A stretch of DNA of 64,000 nucleotides, from the NCBI RefSeq assembly GCF_026151205.1, contig NC_087076.1:10454902-10518901 (forward strand), given 5' to 3'. A program made the position numbers and the translations under genes. This stretch comes from Bolinopsis microptera. Taxonomy: Eukaryota; Ctenophora; Tentaculata; Lobata; Bolinopsidae. The notes beneath the pieces are model-generated. The model had not been told where the DNA came from and did no database searches. It saw only the letters and a list, made by a program, of their open reading frames with translations. This document shows positions 46,651 through 57,088 of the stretch, piece after piece (the first letter of the stretch is position 1; the number at the start of each line of letters is the position of its first letter).

Positions 46651-48328
46651 GATGCTAACTATGAAATAAAATAATTATAACTTACTGTCCATTGTCACAA
46701 GGGAGGAGCTAATTCCATTAAAATAATAAATACAAATAATAATCCAAAATTTTACATTATAGTGGCACAACAACTTAAAAATGCACTACTGTGCCACGAA
46801 AAAAACAATTGAGAACACAAGAAAACCTGAAAATTAATCCACACTAATTATATTCTAAAGGATGAACAACTTTTAGGACTTGAGACACTAAATAACAAAA
46901 TAATGTGTAGGAACATTAAAGAAATACTACGGTCAATAGAGGCAGCAGCTTAAGAAACTAATTAGAAGTCAATATCATAAGCATTGAATGTGGGACGATT
47001 TCGAAAAATCTAACTACGATAAGTTAGCAAAACTGTGTGTTTTGCTCTAGAAACACACTTTTTTAGAGATTTTACCGGAGTATCCACTAAAATCATCTAA
47101 TTTGTTCAATTTTAGGGAGGGGCGCCAAAAGAGGAGGGGCGGCGGGCGCCAACAGGCAACGTAACGCCACTGATTTCAAATTGAGTTTTTAAAGCATCCT
47201 TGTTTAAATTGCAGTAAAAATCAGCTAGTTATAATATAATAATACCTAGGCTATTGAGTGCTGAGCGCGATAATTCCCGACAACTTGCTGGAGGGAACGC
47301 GCGGGCACGAAATTGCCAAGGTGTTATGTATTATAATATTTTCCGGTTCTGATTGGAAGGGGTGTAATCCGATACGTGCGCATCATACAATATAGTGTGT
47401 AATATATAGAACGCCAGTGTTATTTGTTTTAATACTTGCCACCAGCCAGTCTGAGTCTATGCTGATAATACCTTCGCTTCCCTTGTATTGCGGGATATAT
47501 CTGCAAATTATCAGCTCTCAGTGTCCAAGACTTTTGTTGGATATAATTCCCGGAAGGTATCATAACCATAACAATGCTCTCATTCAATAGAAAAAATCTC
47601 TGGGTCAATTTTAAAAAATTTCAACAAGATCAGGTTACCACTTTTTAAGACACAAATTAAATTTCGGTAAAATGAAGCTATAAAATGATCGAAAAAATCC
47701 TGACTCAGGTTGATTGCAGCACTGTTTAAACTCTGTTCTCGGGATAATTGTGTGCAATCTGCATTCGCAGCACTGATTTTATGAATGAAGGTCATGTTTT
47801 AGTAAAATAATGACTTTTTAAGAAAAGGAATTCCAACATAAATTAATGGAATTTTTAACTTTTTTGTTTTTGTCACATGACCATCAACTCAGAAGTTTCA
47901 TTATGTTACAGTGAAAACCATGACCAGTTTTCCACAGACTTTGGAGTAAAATAAAACCTGCAAACATCAGGAGTTTTGGGGTCCTAATTGGCAAACGATG
48001 GAAGATGCACTGGAAGATTTTGCCAATATCTCGTCAGGGGAGAATTTTAACCGTATATCATGGGGGTGATTCGGAATCAGCGTTCGAAAATACATCGGTT
48101 CGAGGAGGTTTCGACTATCAGGAGCTCTTTTAGAAAAATCTCGAAGATCGAGTGTATAGTGATTATTTACAATTTAGCACGCCCGCTTAAGGGTTGAATT
48201 TAAATTGTTAACCTTTTGGTGCTGCTAAAAACTCATCAGATAAAATTTTTGCTGCCTTGGAGGACTTCGCTTATTCGATGCACTGTACGAACTTGCTTCG
48301 CATCGAGATCGTTACTTTGCTTCCGCGC
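46651..48328. other. Upstream of MMACHC; intergenic
   Basis: No gene. The MMACHC promoter and any 5' UTR exon should lie in the first part. 48050-48190 resembles, inverted, the repeat near 18130-18320. Confidence 0.45.
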
Positions 48329-48407
48329 TTGACACACGCTGCAACCCCTTTTGATCGGCCGGCCGGCGTGCACGCTTCGCGTGCACGAGAGGTATACAAC
48401 GTGTAGC
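48329..48407 (+). repeat. GACACACGCTGCAACCCC hairpin module
   Basis: Second copy of 19908-20001: GACACACGCTGCAACCCCTT, GGCCGGCCGG, CGTGCACGC-TTC-GCGTGCACG, GAGAGGTATACAACGTGTAG. Confidence 0.75.
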
Positions 48408-48500
48408 AATTCCGCGCAGAGCAACGATCTAGAAGGGTTGACATTGTCAATCAACCTTTGCAGTATATTGTAAACTTGATTGACGATCATGTCAACCCTT

Positions 48501-48596
48501 GTCATACGTTGTATGACCCGCCGCGCACGAAGTGCGCGGCTCCCCCTGTATCGTCATGCGTCAGTGAAACGACCGTGGGTGTCACAACGTGATACA
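48501..48596 (-). repeat. GC-hairpin module (inverted)
   Basis: Reverse copy of 20023-20110 with GCCGCGCAC-GAA-GTGCGCGGC, ending CACAACGTGATAC. It lies 88 bp before the LTR element. Confidence 0.75.
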
Positions 48597-48683
48597 AGTC
48601 AACCCATCGTCGATGCGAATTAATGCGAAGCAAGAATGCTAGTATGCGCGGCGCGTCGAAGTGCTCCAAATTGTAAACCATAT

Positions 48684-49003
48684 TGTTGTATGTAAGATAT
48701 TTGTAGTATAGTTTGTAGTGTATTCTATTATAGTTTAGACGATATTTTATAAACAGACTCTTTAGGTCGGCAGTTACTTCACAAGCAGTTCTGCCGATCA
48801 GACCACGCGTTTAAACCACGTGGTTAGTAGTAATTGTTGTTTTGTATATACGTAGCGGTTGCGTTAGTGATTTTGTGATTATTAAAACAAGTTGTAATAT
48901 CGAAGACTTCAGTTCTACTTTAGCTCTACTTAAATCGTTTCACTTTGTCAAAACCCAAAGTAACTCATTGTGTGTTCACTATACTCATAAAGTGAACACA
49001 ACA
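48684..49003 (+). repeat. 5' LTR
   Basis: 320 bp, TGTTGTATGTAAG to AAGTGAACACAACA. Base-for-base identical by eye to the 3' LTR. It should contain promoter and polyadenylation signals, but neither was assigned with confidence. Confidence 0.93.
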
Positions 49004-49006
49004 AAC

Positions 49007-49024
49007 TGGCGCGAACTCGACGAA
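49007..49024 (+). promoter_or_regulatory. Putative tRNA primer-binding site
   Basis: TGGCGCGAACTCGACGAA begins 3 bp after the 5' LTR. TGG complements the CCA end of a tRNA. The primer tRNA was not identified. Confidence 0.55.
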
Positions 49025-49225
49025 CTCCGAGTTTGACCAACAGATAAGAGAAAACTGATAACAGTCTGACGATATCCAGACAAACGTTCTCAGTTATAAT
49101 CCTGTCAAAAAGTCTGACGATAACCAGACAAGAACGACCAAAGTGTGAGTTACACTCTAAAATCGAGATCTGCTGTGCTACACCAGTGCAGTACAATCAT
49201 AACTCCGCACTGAGACGTCACAATA

Positions 49226-50332
49226 ATGGCAGAAAATCAAAACAGAAACGTCGCCAATGTCGCCAAATCGCCAGAATTGTACCAACTGAAGAAAAACTTT
49301 GCGTCATGGCTAAAACAGTTTCGAAACTATGCTGAATTATTGAACATCAATGCAAATAATGTTTACAGAACATTTTTATCGTTCATGGATGACAAAGCTT
49401 TTACGATTATCGAAAGCCTGAACTTAACAAACGCTCAGAAGAACGATTTTTTCGATAACGCAACACAAACGTTAGTAAGAACAGCCATCAAGAACAGACA
49501 AGGCGTGAGAATCCCTGCCGAATATATGTTGAGATTCAGAAAACAACATGAAGGTGAAAGTGTTGAACAATACGCTAGTGAGCTTGAAAAAATGGCTCTA
49601 GAAGCTTTTCCTGAAGAGCAAAACATTCGAGAAAACAGACAACTGATTCAAAGCTTCCTCATGGGAGTAAGAAATGATGAATTAGGGGTAAAGTTACTTG
49701 AAGAAAACTTCGATAACTTAACTAACGCAGTAGAAGCTGCAGCAAGGCATTGCAAAGCGCTGCAAACGCGCAGATACATCAGAAAAGAAAGCGAAGCTCA
49801 AGTACTTGAAAAAGTCTATCAAGTGTCGTGTGCAAATTGCAATTGTACTAACAACAAAAGCTCTGATCCAGACACTGTAAACGCGGTAATGACTGCGGGG
49901 AGAAATAGAAATCAACAATTCCATCCGCCTGTAATGCAGCATATGAAAAATACGGATGATCAAACGCCGTACGGTCAACAATTACCGACAAATAGCAGAG
50001 CACAACAGGGAGAAATGCAACCCTACTTCCAAACCTCAGACCGTCAACACCGAAGACAGTATACTGATAAACGGAACATTCAATGTTACCAGTGCAGAAA
50101 ATACGGTCATTACAGAAGTGAATGTTGGGATCTAATGAAATATCAGTCACAGCCACAGCAGAGACCATACTGCACATACTGCGGCAAAAGTGGTCATACA
50201 GAAGCAAAATGCTGGAATCTCAATAGACCTAGTCCCGATCAAAATAGAACTCAAACCAATCAGAGCTACGTTCAAAACCAGACAGCTCAAAATCCACAAG
50301 CGCCTACCACGAACCCTTTTCGGTCAAGCTAG
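49226..50332 (+). CDS. gag: Gag polyprotein
   Basis: 368-aa Gag. It has a helical capsid-like region (residues about 20-190, including LRFRKQHEGESVEQYASEL, the retrotransposon-gag signature). The C-terminal nucleocapsid part has two CCHC knuckles, CYQCRKYGHYRSEC and CTYCGKSGHTEAKC, followed by a Gln/Asn-rich tail. Role: particle assembly and RNA packaging. The start ATG at 49226 is the first in frame after the LTR. The pol frame lies -1 relative to gag and overlaps its end; a slippery heptamer sits 9 bases before the stop codon. The frame is intact. Confidence 0.93.
   Translation: MAENQNRNVANVAKSPELYQLKKNFASWLKQFRNYAELLNINANNVYRTFLSFMDDKAFTIIESLNLTNAQKNDFFDNATQTLVRTAIKNRQGVRIPAEYMLRFRKQHEGESVEQYASELEKMALEAFPEEQNIRENRQLIQSFLMGVRNDELGVKLLEENFDNLTNAVEAAARHCKALQTRRYIRKESEAQVLEKVYQVSCANCNCTNNKSSDPDTVNAVMTAGRNRNQQFHPPVMQHMKNTDDQTPYGQQLPTNSRAQQGEMQPYFQTSDRQHRRQYTDKRNIQCYQCRKYGHYRSECWDLMKYQSQPQQRPYCTYCGKSGHTEAKCWNLNRPSPDQNRTQTNQSYVQNQTAQNPQAPTTNPFRSS
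50314..50320 (+). promoter_or_regulatory. Candidate -1 ribosomal frameshift site
   Basis: C CCT TTT, read in the gag frame as X XXY YYZ (gag codons CCT TTT), allows both tRNAs to re-pair on CCC TTT in the -1 frame. The -1 frame is exactly the pol frame and is open from here on. Gag terminates at 50330-50332. A downstream stimulatory structure was not assessed. Confidence 0.6.
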
Positions 50333-53178
50333 ATAAGAGGAACAAAAGTAAACATAAAGTAACCTCTTGTAGAATTATTAATAATGATAGTTGTTTGCAT
50401 GCAAAATCAATTAGAAAACAAGCATGCAATTCAAAACACAGATCGTACGTGAAAGCTCAATTATTTAACACGTACGTTTATGCATTGGTAGATTCAGGAT
50501 CTACACTCTCTTTAGTACGGAGCGAAATAGTCCCTAAAGAGGAATTAGTAAACATGGAGGATTATAACGGCCAAATAGTTGGTGCCGAAGGATCCAAACT
50601 AAATGTTTTGGGATCTATAAAGAAGCAAATTCAAATTGCTAACAAAACGTTCAACGCTACTCTAATAGTAGTGCAGAACCTGCAAGAGCCCATACTCATT
50701 GGTACAGATTTCATGATAGATAATAGATGTATTCTGAATTTTTCAGCAATGTCGTTTCAATTAGACGACGATATTAAGGTCCCCTTGTTCCAAGTTCAGA
50801 ACAAGACAAATCCAGAGCTCAAAGTTCTGCTAAGCAAAACTATACAGATACCTGCGAGAACCACGGTGCATAACGTGCACTGTAGAGTGAAGAGTAAACG
50901 ATCCAACAAACAGAAATACTGTTCGTACACTGGCATATACGAGCCATGCGAAGGTCTTCTCGCAAAGAAGTATAAAATATCCTCGAAAGATTCGCTCGTG
51001 AATCTTAAAAAAGGCAAGACGCATATCGACCTTGTAAACCCGAATGATTACACGGTAATCATATACAGGAATCAAACAGTTGGTTCCTTGAAATCGATTG
51101 ATACTAACACGGTGAACCTTGTTACAAGTATTACAGATTCAGCATGTAACAATGTATCGGATTGCTACAATACATCGGAGGAGAATAATCCAATCAAAAA
51201 CAACAATGATCAAGATCTGTTTAAGAAGCTTAAACTAGATGAAATAAATCACCTCACGAAAGCACAATTATCTGAGCTCAAGAAGCTCGTTGCTAAATAC
51301 CGTGAAGTATTCGCGATAAATGAAGGAGGAATTATCAAACCTGCGAAGATAAAACCGCACAAGATAATACTGGATACTAACAAGCCTATAAGGGCGCCGT
51401 TCAGACCCATAGCCTTGGCACTAAGACCACATGCTGAGAAGGAAATAAAACGGCTAATGGACTTAGATATAATTGAAGCATCCAACTCGCCATATCATTC
51501 TCCAGCCTTCTTGATTGCAAAAAAGGGCGCAAAAGATGACAACACCAAATTTCGCTTAATTTCAGACCTAAGACTTGTCAATAAGCACGTGATACGATCA
51601 TTCCAGCCGTTACCAGATATGGACACCACGACAAGTTTGTGGCACGGCTGCAAGTTGTGGTCAAGCCTTGATATGTCACAAGGATATTTCCAACTAGAAT
51701 TGCACGAAGACAGCCGTCACATAACATCCAGCTCAATACCTGGAGTGGCGAAGTTCCAATACAAAAGGATTCCATTGGGATTATCAAGCTCAAGCTCCCA
51801 TTTTCAAGGCGAAATTGAGAATCTGTTTCTAGGATTGAAATCGATAAAATTGGTTCAATACCTCGACGACCTAGCAACAGCGTCAAAATCATTTGAAGAG
51901 ATGATTAAAAATCTTGAACTCATCTTTGAACGATTAAGTTCAGTTGGCCTTGTTTTGAAACCTGAGAAAACAAGATTGTGTCAAACAGAAATCATGTGGT
52001 TGGGTCACCAGATATCCGAAAAAGGTGTGCAAATGAATCCCGAAAAAATCGAAGGGATCACCAAGATGAGTACACCAAGAACTAAGAAGCAAGTCAAAAG
52101 TTTTGTATCTATGTGTTCATTTTACCGCAAGTTCGTGAGATCATTCAGCGAAGTTAGCAGATCTTTAACTGAAATGTTAAAAAACCATGTAAAATTCAGA
52201 TGGGGTCCCGAACAACAAGATGCGTTCGATTCTCTGAAGCAGAAAATCGTAGAGTGTCCAATTCTTCAATTCCCAGATTTAAGTAAGGAATTTACACTCA
52301 GAACAGACGCAAGTAGTTATTGCATCGGCGCCATATTAGCGCAAAAGGGTGAAGATGGTTTCCATCATCCAATAGCTTTCGGTTCAAACTTATTATCGCC
52401 ATCCCAAATAAATTGGTCAGTGTGGCAAAAAGAGTTCTACGCGATGAAATTCTATTGCGAAAAGTTTAGAGTATTTTTACTCAACAAATCGTTTCTCATT
52501 CAAACTGATCATAAACCACTATTATCATGGGAAACCTCAAGACACATGGAAGGACCTCTATGGAGATGGTACCAAACTCTGAGTCAATTCCAGTTCGTAG
52601 TCGAACATATAAGCGGCGGCAAAAATACTGCAGATTGCCCCAGTAGAATACCAAGGCAAAATGATGAAGAATTTGAAAACTACGATAAAAAGGTGAAGTT
52701 TGAAAACGCTCCAATAGAAGAGAAACCTGCCACATCTACTAAGAATATAACCACTGCAAATAACATCACAGTTGAACCAGTACCGCAGAGTGATGCAATA
52801 AACTCAGTATTACATAATGTAAACACACCAGAAGGTGAGGAGCGTCCGAAAACACTTCCCGAAGACAGTCCGAGCGAAAGTGACATTCAAAATAACACGC
52901 CGAAAGAGCAGTCAACAAGCTTTCAAATCATTGAAAAAACTGTCTTGTTGGAAGCGCAGAAAAATGACCCTGTGCTGTCAGTTGTGAGAAAATGGGTAGG
53001 AGAGGGAAAACGCCCAAAAACTTCGAATAAAACTCAGAAACTAAACCCTGACCTGAAGAATTATCGGACATCATTTTCGGGACATTCCCTCAAAAGAAAT
53101 TTGAGACACAAAGTGAATATGCTTACGAATTGTACAAATTGCTCCGATCGACCTATAGATGGGTTGAACTCCATCTAA
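50320..53178 (+). CDS. pol: Pol: protease, reverse transcriptase, RNase H
   Basis: Long frame in -1 relation to gag with no ATG at its beginning, consistent with a frameshift-made Gag-Pol. Aspartic protease: YALVDSGSTLSLV. Reverse transcriptase: SSLDMSQGYFQLEL (motif A), RIPLGLSSSSSHFQ (motif B, unusual SSSSS in place of the common KNAPA), LVQYLDDLATAS (motif C, YLDD). RNase H: LRTDASSYCIGAILAQKG and IQTDHKPLLSWE. A Glu/Pro/Ser-rich linker follows (about 52690-52960), then the approach to integrase (VLSVVRKWVGEGKRP). Where the integrase zinc domain and catalytic core should be, the frame runs into unrelated codons and stops at 53178. The preceding enzymes look intact. Confidence 0.9.
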   Translation, partial: SVKLDKRNKSKHKVTSCRIINNDSCLHAKSIRKQACNSKHRSYVKAQLFNTYVYALVDSGSTLSLVRSEIVPKEELVNMEDYNGQIVGAEGSKLNVLGSIKKQIQIANKTFNATLIVVQNLQEPILIGTDFMIDNRCILNFSAMSFQLDDDIKVPLFQVQNKTNPELKVLLSKTIQIPARTTVHNVHCRVKSKRSNKQKYCSYTGIYEPCEGLLAKKYKISSKDSLVNLKKGKTHIDLVNPNDYTVIIYRNQTVGSLKSIDTNTVNLVTSITDSACNNVSDCYNTSEENNPIKNNNDQDLFKKLKLDEINHLTKAQLSELKKLVAKYREVFAINEGGIIKPAKIKPHKIILDTNKPIRAPFRPIALALRPHAEKEIKRLMDLDIIEASNSPYHSPAFLIAKKGAKDDNTKFRLISDLRLVNKHVIRSFQPLPDMDTTTSLWHGCKLWSSLDMSQGYFQLELHEDSRHITSSSIPGVAKFQYKRIPLGLSSSSSHFQGEIENLFLGLKSIKLVQYLDDLATASKSFEEMIKNLELIFERLSSVGLVLKPEKTRLCQTEIMWLGHQISEKGVQMNPEKIEGITKMSTPRTKKQVKSFVSMCSFYRKFVRSFSEVSRSLTEMLKNHVKFRWGPEQQDAFDSLKQKIVECPILQFPDLSKEFTLRTDASSYCIGAILAQKGEDGFHHPIAFGSNLLSPSQINWSVWQKEFYAMKFYCEKFRVFLLNKSFLIQTDHKPLLSWETSRHMEGPLWRWYQTLSQFQFVVEHISGGKNTADCPSRIPRQNDEEFENYDKKVKFENAPIEEKPATSTKNITTANNITVEPVPQSDAINSVLHNVNTPEGEERPKTLPEDSPSESDIQNNTPKEQSTSFQIIEKTVLLEAQKNDPVLSVVRKWVGEGKRPKTSNKTQKLNPDLKNYRTSFSGHSLKRNLRHKVNMLTNCTNCSDRPIDGLNSI

Positions 53179-53711
53179 AAGAGAGCAGAGAAATTGCAAA
53201 GCAACAGTATGACAACAGAGTGAACATTAAGCAGTTTGAACCGGGAAACTGGGTTTACTTGTGGCGCCCGAGAAGAAAGGGACAGCACGCCTTTATGTCC
53301 AACTTTTATGGACCATTCCGAATCTTGTCAAAAGTAGGAGATTACGTTTACAAACTTGACACAGGAAATTCGAGAATACATCCAATAGTGCCACATGATC
53401 TTTTAAGACTGGAGCCAAACGGTGAAGACGTGGCTACACGAAACTTCGATCCTCCAGAACAACTAGAGTGGGATCATGAATTCAAGTTCCCTGAAATGGA
53501 AACTGAAGAGGCTGACCTACAAGAATTGAATAATCCTCTACCTGAAAATGACATTAATCGGCAAATTGAAGATCCAGATGATGGACGACCGGTAATACAA
53601 GTTGATGGCTTGGTTTTGCCCGCACAACCTGAAAATCACGCACGTCCTGTTCGGATAAGAAATCAACCTGATAGATACCCAGGATATATAGTCGAAGACA
53701 ACCAAAATTAA
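53052..53711 (+). pseudogene. Integrase C-terminal remnant
   Basis: Frame open from 53052 to 53711, different from the pol frame. It carries the end of integrase: a helical linker (STYRWVELHLKESREIAKQQ), then the chromodomain-like/GPY-F module (FEPGNWVYLWRPRRKG, NFYGPFRILSKVGDYVYKLD, VPHDLLRLEPNGED) and an acidic tail. The HHCC zinc domain and the D,D-35-E core, roughly 200-250 residues, are absent. The junction lies between about 53052 and 53090. This copy therefore cannot supply its own integrase. Confidence 0.85.
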
Positions 53712-54525
53712 ATTGTGCCACGATTACTATTAGTCACATTTATCATACCGTCCGTGACTTAGAAGTCAGGTGTGAACAAGAACCAGCGCAGCCAGAATGC
53801 AGCAGATTTGGTACATTCCGTCACCTTATCTAGGTCATTTTTATAAACCTCCTTTTTGTCAATTATTGTGGAGAATAACAGTCACCACTTCTGCTTCTGC
53901 AGAATTCTTGGAACCACGTAAAGTGGTCAGCATAAAGTGTATTATAGCTGTAAAAGAAATTGTTCAGTAAAGAAGAAGTTGCTAAAAGTTTTAAAATTGT
54001 AACAAAGGATGTTGTAATTATGGACGTCTTCTTGGCTAGCAACAACTAAATATGCTTGCTGTGATTAAGGCGATGGTAACAGTTTACTAAAAGTGCATAT
54101 GAACTCCAAAGTTCACACATAAAACAAGACGAAAACAAACTGTTAAATGCATGTCAGAATCGTGTTGAAACAAAGAAAACAAAATTTGTTTACTACAACT
54201 CCGTGGTAACAATTACTTGCTATTAATAGCGAACTTGTTCCTTATAAGCGTCTTATCGACTAACCACGGGGGTTGTACTTGTCTGCTTATCAAAGAAAGT
54301 GAACAATAAGTGAACAACAAAAGCATACAAACACGTGCCAAGCGCCGCCGATATAGCACTATTATCAATAGAGAACAATTTCAAATTGTGTCATTTCTGA
54401 TCTCAATTTTTCCAAGCCGCGTTGGCTTCATAGCAGAAACCTAAAGTATAAAAAGCAAGTTGTGACGATATCCGCAACAAATCAATACGGCACAGTTGTG
54501 ACGACTCCCCACAACGTAAGCGATC
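53712..54525. other. Pol-env spacer
   Basis: About 800 bp without a recognised frame. It may contain the splice acceptor for a subgenomic env RNA; no site was assigned. Confidence 0.4.
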
Positions 54526-55583
54526 ATGCGACATCAAATTGTCATCTGGATAGCACTGTTCATGTTGCTATCACTAGCAACGGCAGAAAAACCAAAAGCA
54601 GAGGCCACTATGCCAAACTCGATAATACTTGAGAATTATGGAATAATGCTCAAGCCCCAAGGGTACATAACGTTCAGCACAAACAACATGCTATCATTAT
54701 TCAGAAAAGTGAAACTTCCGAATATGTCACAGTTTCTGAACTGTAAAAACGATGTGCAACAAAAGTTCAACAATGAGATCCGAAAAACCACTTTAGAATA
54801 TGTTAAGCTATTCGACAACATAGCACGGCCCATGCCAAAATCAAATGAAACCAGGTCAAATAGAAACAAAAGAGGTATCCTCGCATTTGGCATTGGTCTA
54901 GGTATCGTTGATCTAGTACTAGGGGGCATAAGTTACGGAACCCTAAAACACCATATTAGGCCCCTTCCAGCCATTGCCACTGCGAATTTAACCTAAAACC
55001 TGCCCAGTTAATAGCGAAGACTGCGAAATTACCACTCCTGCCTAGTAATCTAATTTACCCTGTCCAGATCAGCAGTATATTACACTAAATCCGCAGGTTT
55101 TCTCTTAATTTTTTATGTCAAAACCTGCCTAATTGACTAGTGATCCTGCATCAACAGCGCAGGTATTTGTTATTTGGCAGGTTTTCTATTAACTTGGCAG
55201 GATTTGCTATAAAATTATCAATCCTTTCCGGATGGATTACGGCAGTGATAAAGTTAAATCGGCAGGTTTTCCATTAACTTTGCAGGATTTGTTATAAAAT
55301 TATCAATCCATGCCAAATAGATTATAATGCTATAATCTTATTATGGCAGCGTTAAATTTATAAATTGGCAGGTTTCTTTTATCTTTCTTTTAAGTTCTTA
55401 AGTTATTTGGAATTTTGCTTATTTGGCACCAAAACTAAAAGTCAATAAAACCGAGTTGATTAGCGCAGTCAAGAAATTGGCCGGAGTTGATAAAAAGCTG
55501 AAAACCATGGCACTGAATCTCCAAATGAGAGGTATAGTACGCTATATACTTATATAGTACGGTACCGCAACAATTGACCCCCT

Positions 55584-55614
<31 letters not shown>

Positions 55615-55682
55615 ACAAATGACCCCCTGATGCAATCTACCCCCAACAATTGACCCCCCATGTAATTACACTGGGGTCAATT

Positions 55683-55858
55683 CAGGGTTAGGGTAAGGGT
55701 TAGGGTCAGGGTTAGGGTCAGGGTTAGGGTCAGGGTTAGGGTCAGGGTTAGGGTCAGGGTTAGGGTCAGGGTTAGGGTCAGGGTTAGGGTCAGGGTCAGG
55801 GTTAGGGTTAGGGTTAGGGTCAGGGTCAGGGTCAGGGTTAGGGTCAGGGTTAGGGTTA
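55683..55858 (+). repeat. Telomere-like TTAGGG/TCAGGG array
   Basis: About 175 bp of alternating GGGTTA and GGGTCA hexamers inside the transposon, oriented G-rich on plus. Immediately 3' lies a doubled GACAGCGACATCTGTCC, and 5' are repeated CAACAATTGACCCCC words. The long minus-strand frame through it (55666-55980) is an artefact. Confidence 0.92.
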
Positions 55859-56990
55859 CTGGGTAACACGACTCCTGTCAGCGACATCTGTCCGACAGCG
55901 ACATCTGTCCGACTCAGGGTACCAGAAAAAACGACATTTCTCCGAAATTGTGATCTGATTTCAATACAACACATTTCCAATTAGAGACGTGATCTGAACT
56001 GTTAATTTGAATACGTAACATTGCCAATTTGAGATATGATCTGAGCCATAGTGTACTACTAGTTTATTTTCGACCTAGGCAGGCAGGCATGAAGCAACTG
56101 CGTTGTGAATGGCGAGCTCGTGGGGGGGGGGGTCAATTTTCAAGTATTATATCACTTGCACCGTTTAGCTCCACGTGGTTTCTTAAGCTTAAATACTTAA
56201 CTGTCCTGTCAAGATAAAGTAAATCACTATTACCTCTCATTCTTAATAAGTTAGTAAGCAAGCATCTGATCATTTTAAAACAGTCACCTCCCAATTTAGC
56301 AAGTTCTTACATCTATATTACAGTCTACACCCTTCAATAATGAGATAATATGTTTGGCCGGTAGAGGGTCCGCAGTAGTCCCATTACAGCATTACCTCAT
56401 TACCTTAGCATTGCTGTACAGTGTACAACTACTATAAGAGTATAAGATATACATCCTTCACCAAAACTGGTTTGTCCGCTTTCTATTACTAATTTTCCGC
56501 TGAAAGTGCCACATCAGTGATCAATTAATATTGGTAAATAGCAATAATTTGAGTTATAGGTTGACCTCCCCCTTAGAGCATATGTGGGAGGTCAACCTAT
56601 AAATTATAGTACGAGCTATTTCCAATTCGTGAATACGAATTTCGATTAAGGTCCAACTTATTAAGTGTCACTTTAACGTGTGACAAATTTCCGATCAAAT
56701 ATCTCATAATCTGAAAATAACTGCATATTTAGAACTATTATATTAATTGTAATTGAAGATTCTTTCAGAATCACTTCATTCACTAAATCTTACAATGTGA
56801 ACAATGAACAGGTAGAGGCACTGCAACTGAAAAAGTGCTGTCCTCACTACTTAAGAACATAGCAATCTAATCTAAAAATGGCAACCTAAGAACTGAAGTT
56901 AAGCAAACAGTTATTTTCCAATAATCGGTTTTTGTACTTTTATACTCAAACTTATCATAGACCCCGTGTTGGTAACAGTGGATAATATGC

Positions 56991-57088
56991 AGTGGCGAAA
57001 CGTACCTAAGAGGCCGCAGCTGCACCCCCCCCCATCCCCTTCCGCATAGCAGGGGTTGCCGGAGTGTCGGGCGGTCGTTTCGCCACTG
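56991..57088. repeat. CAGTGGCGAAACG foldback
   Basis: CAGTGGCGAAACG at 56991 and CGTTTCGCCACTG ending at 57088 are exact inverted ends, with GGCCGCAGCTGC and a C run between. CAGTGGC ends are common in hAT MITEs. No clear target duplication. Confidence 0.6.

Noticed and set aside
55666-55980. Pro-Asn-Pro-Asp repeat protein on the minus strand
   Set aside because: It is the translation of the TTAGGG/TCAGGG array, not a gene.
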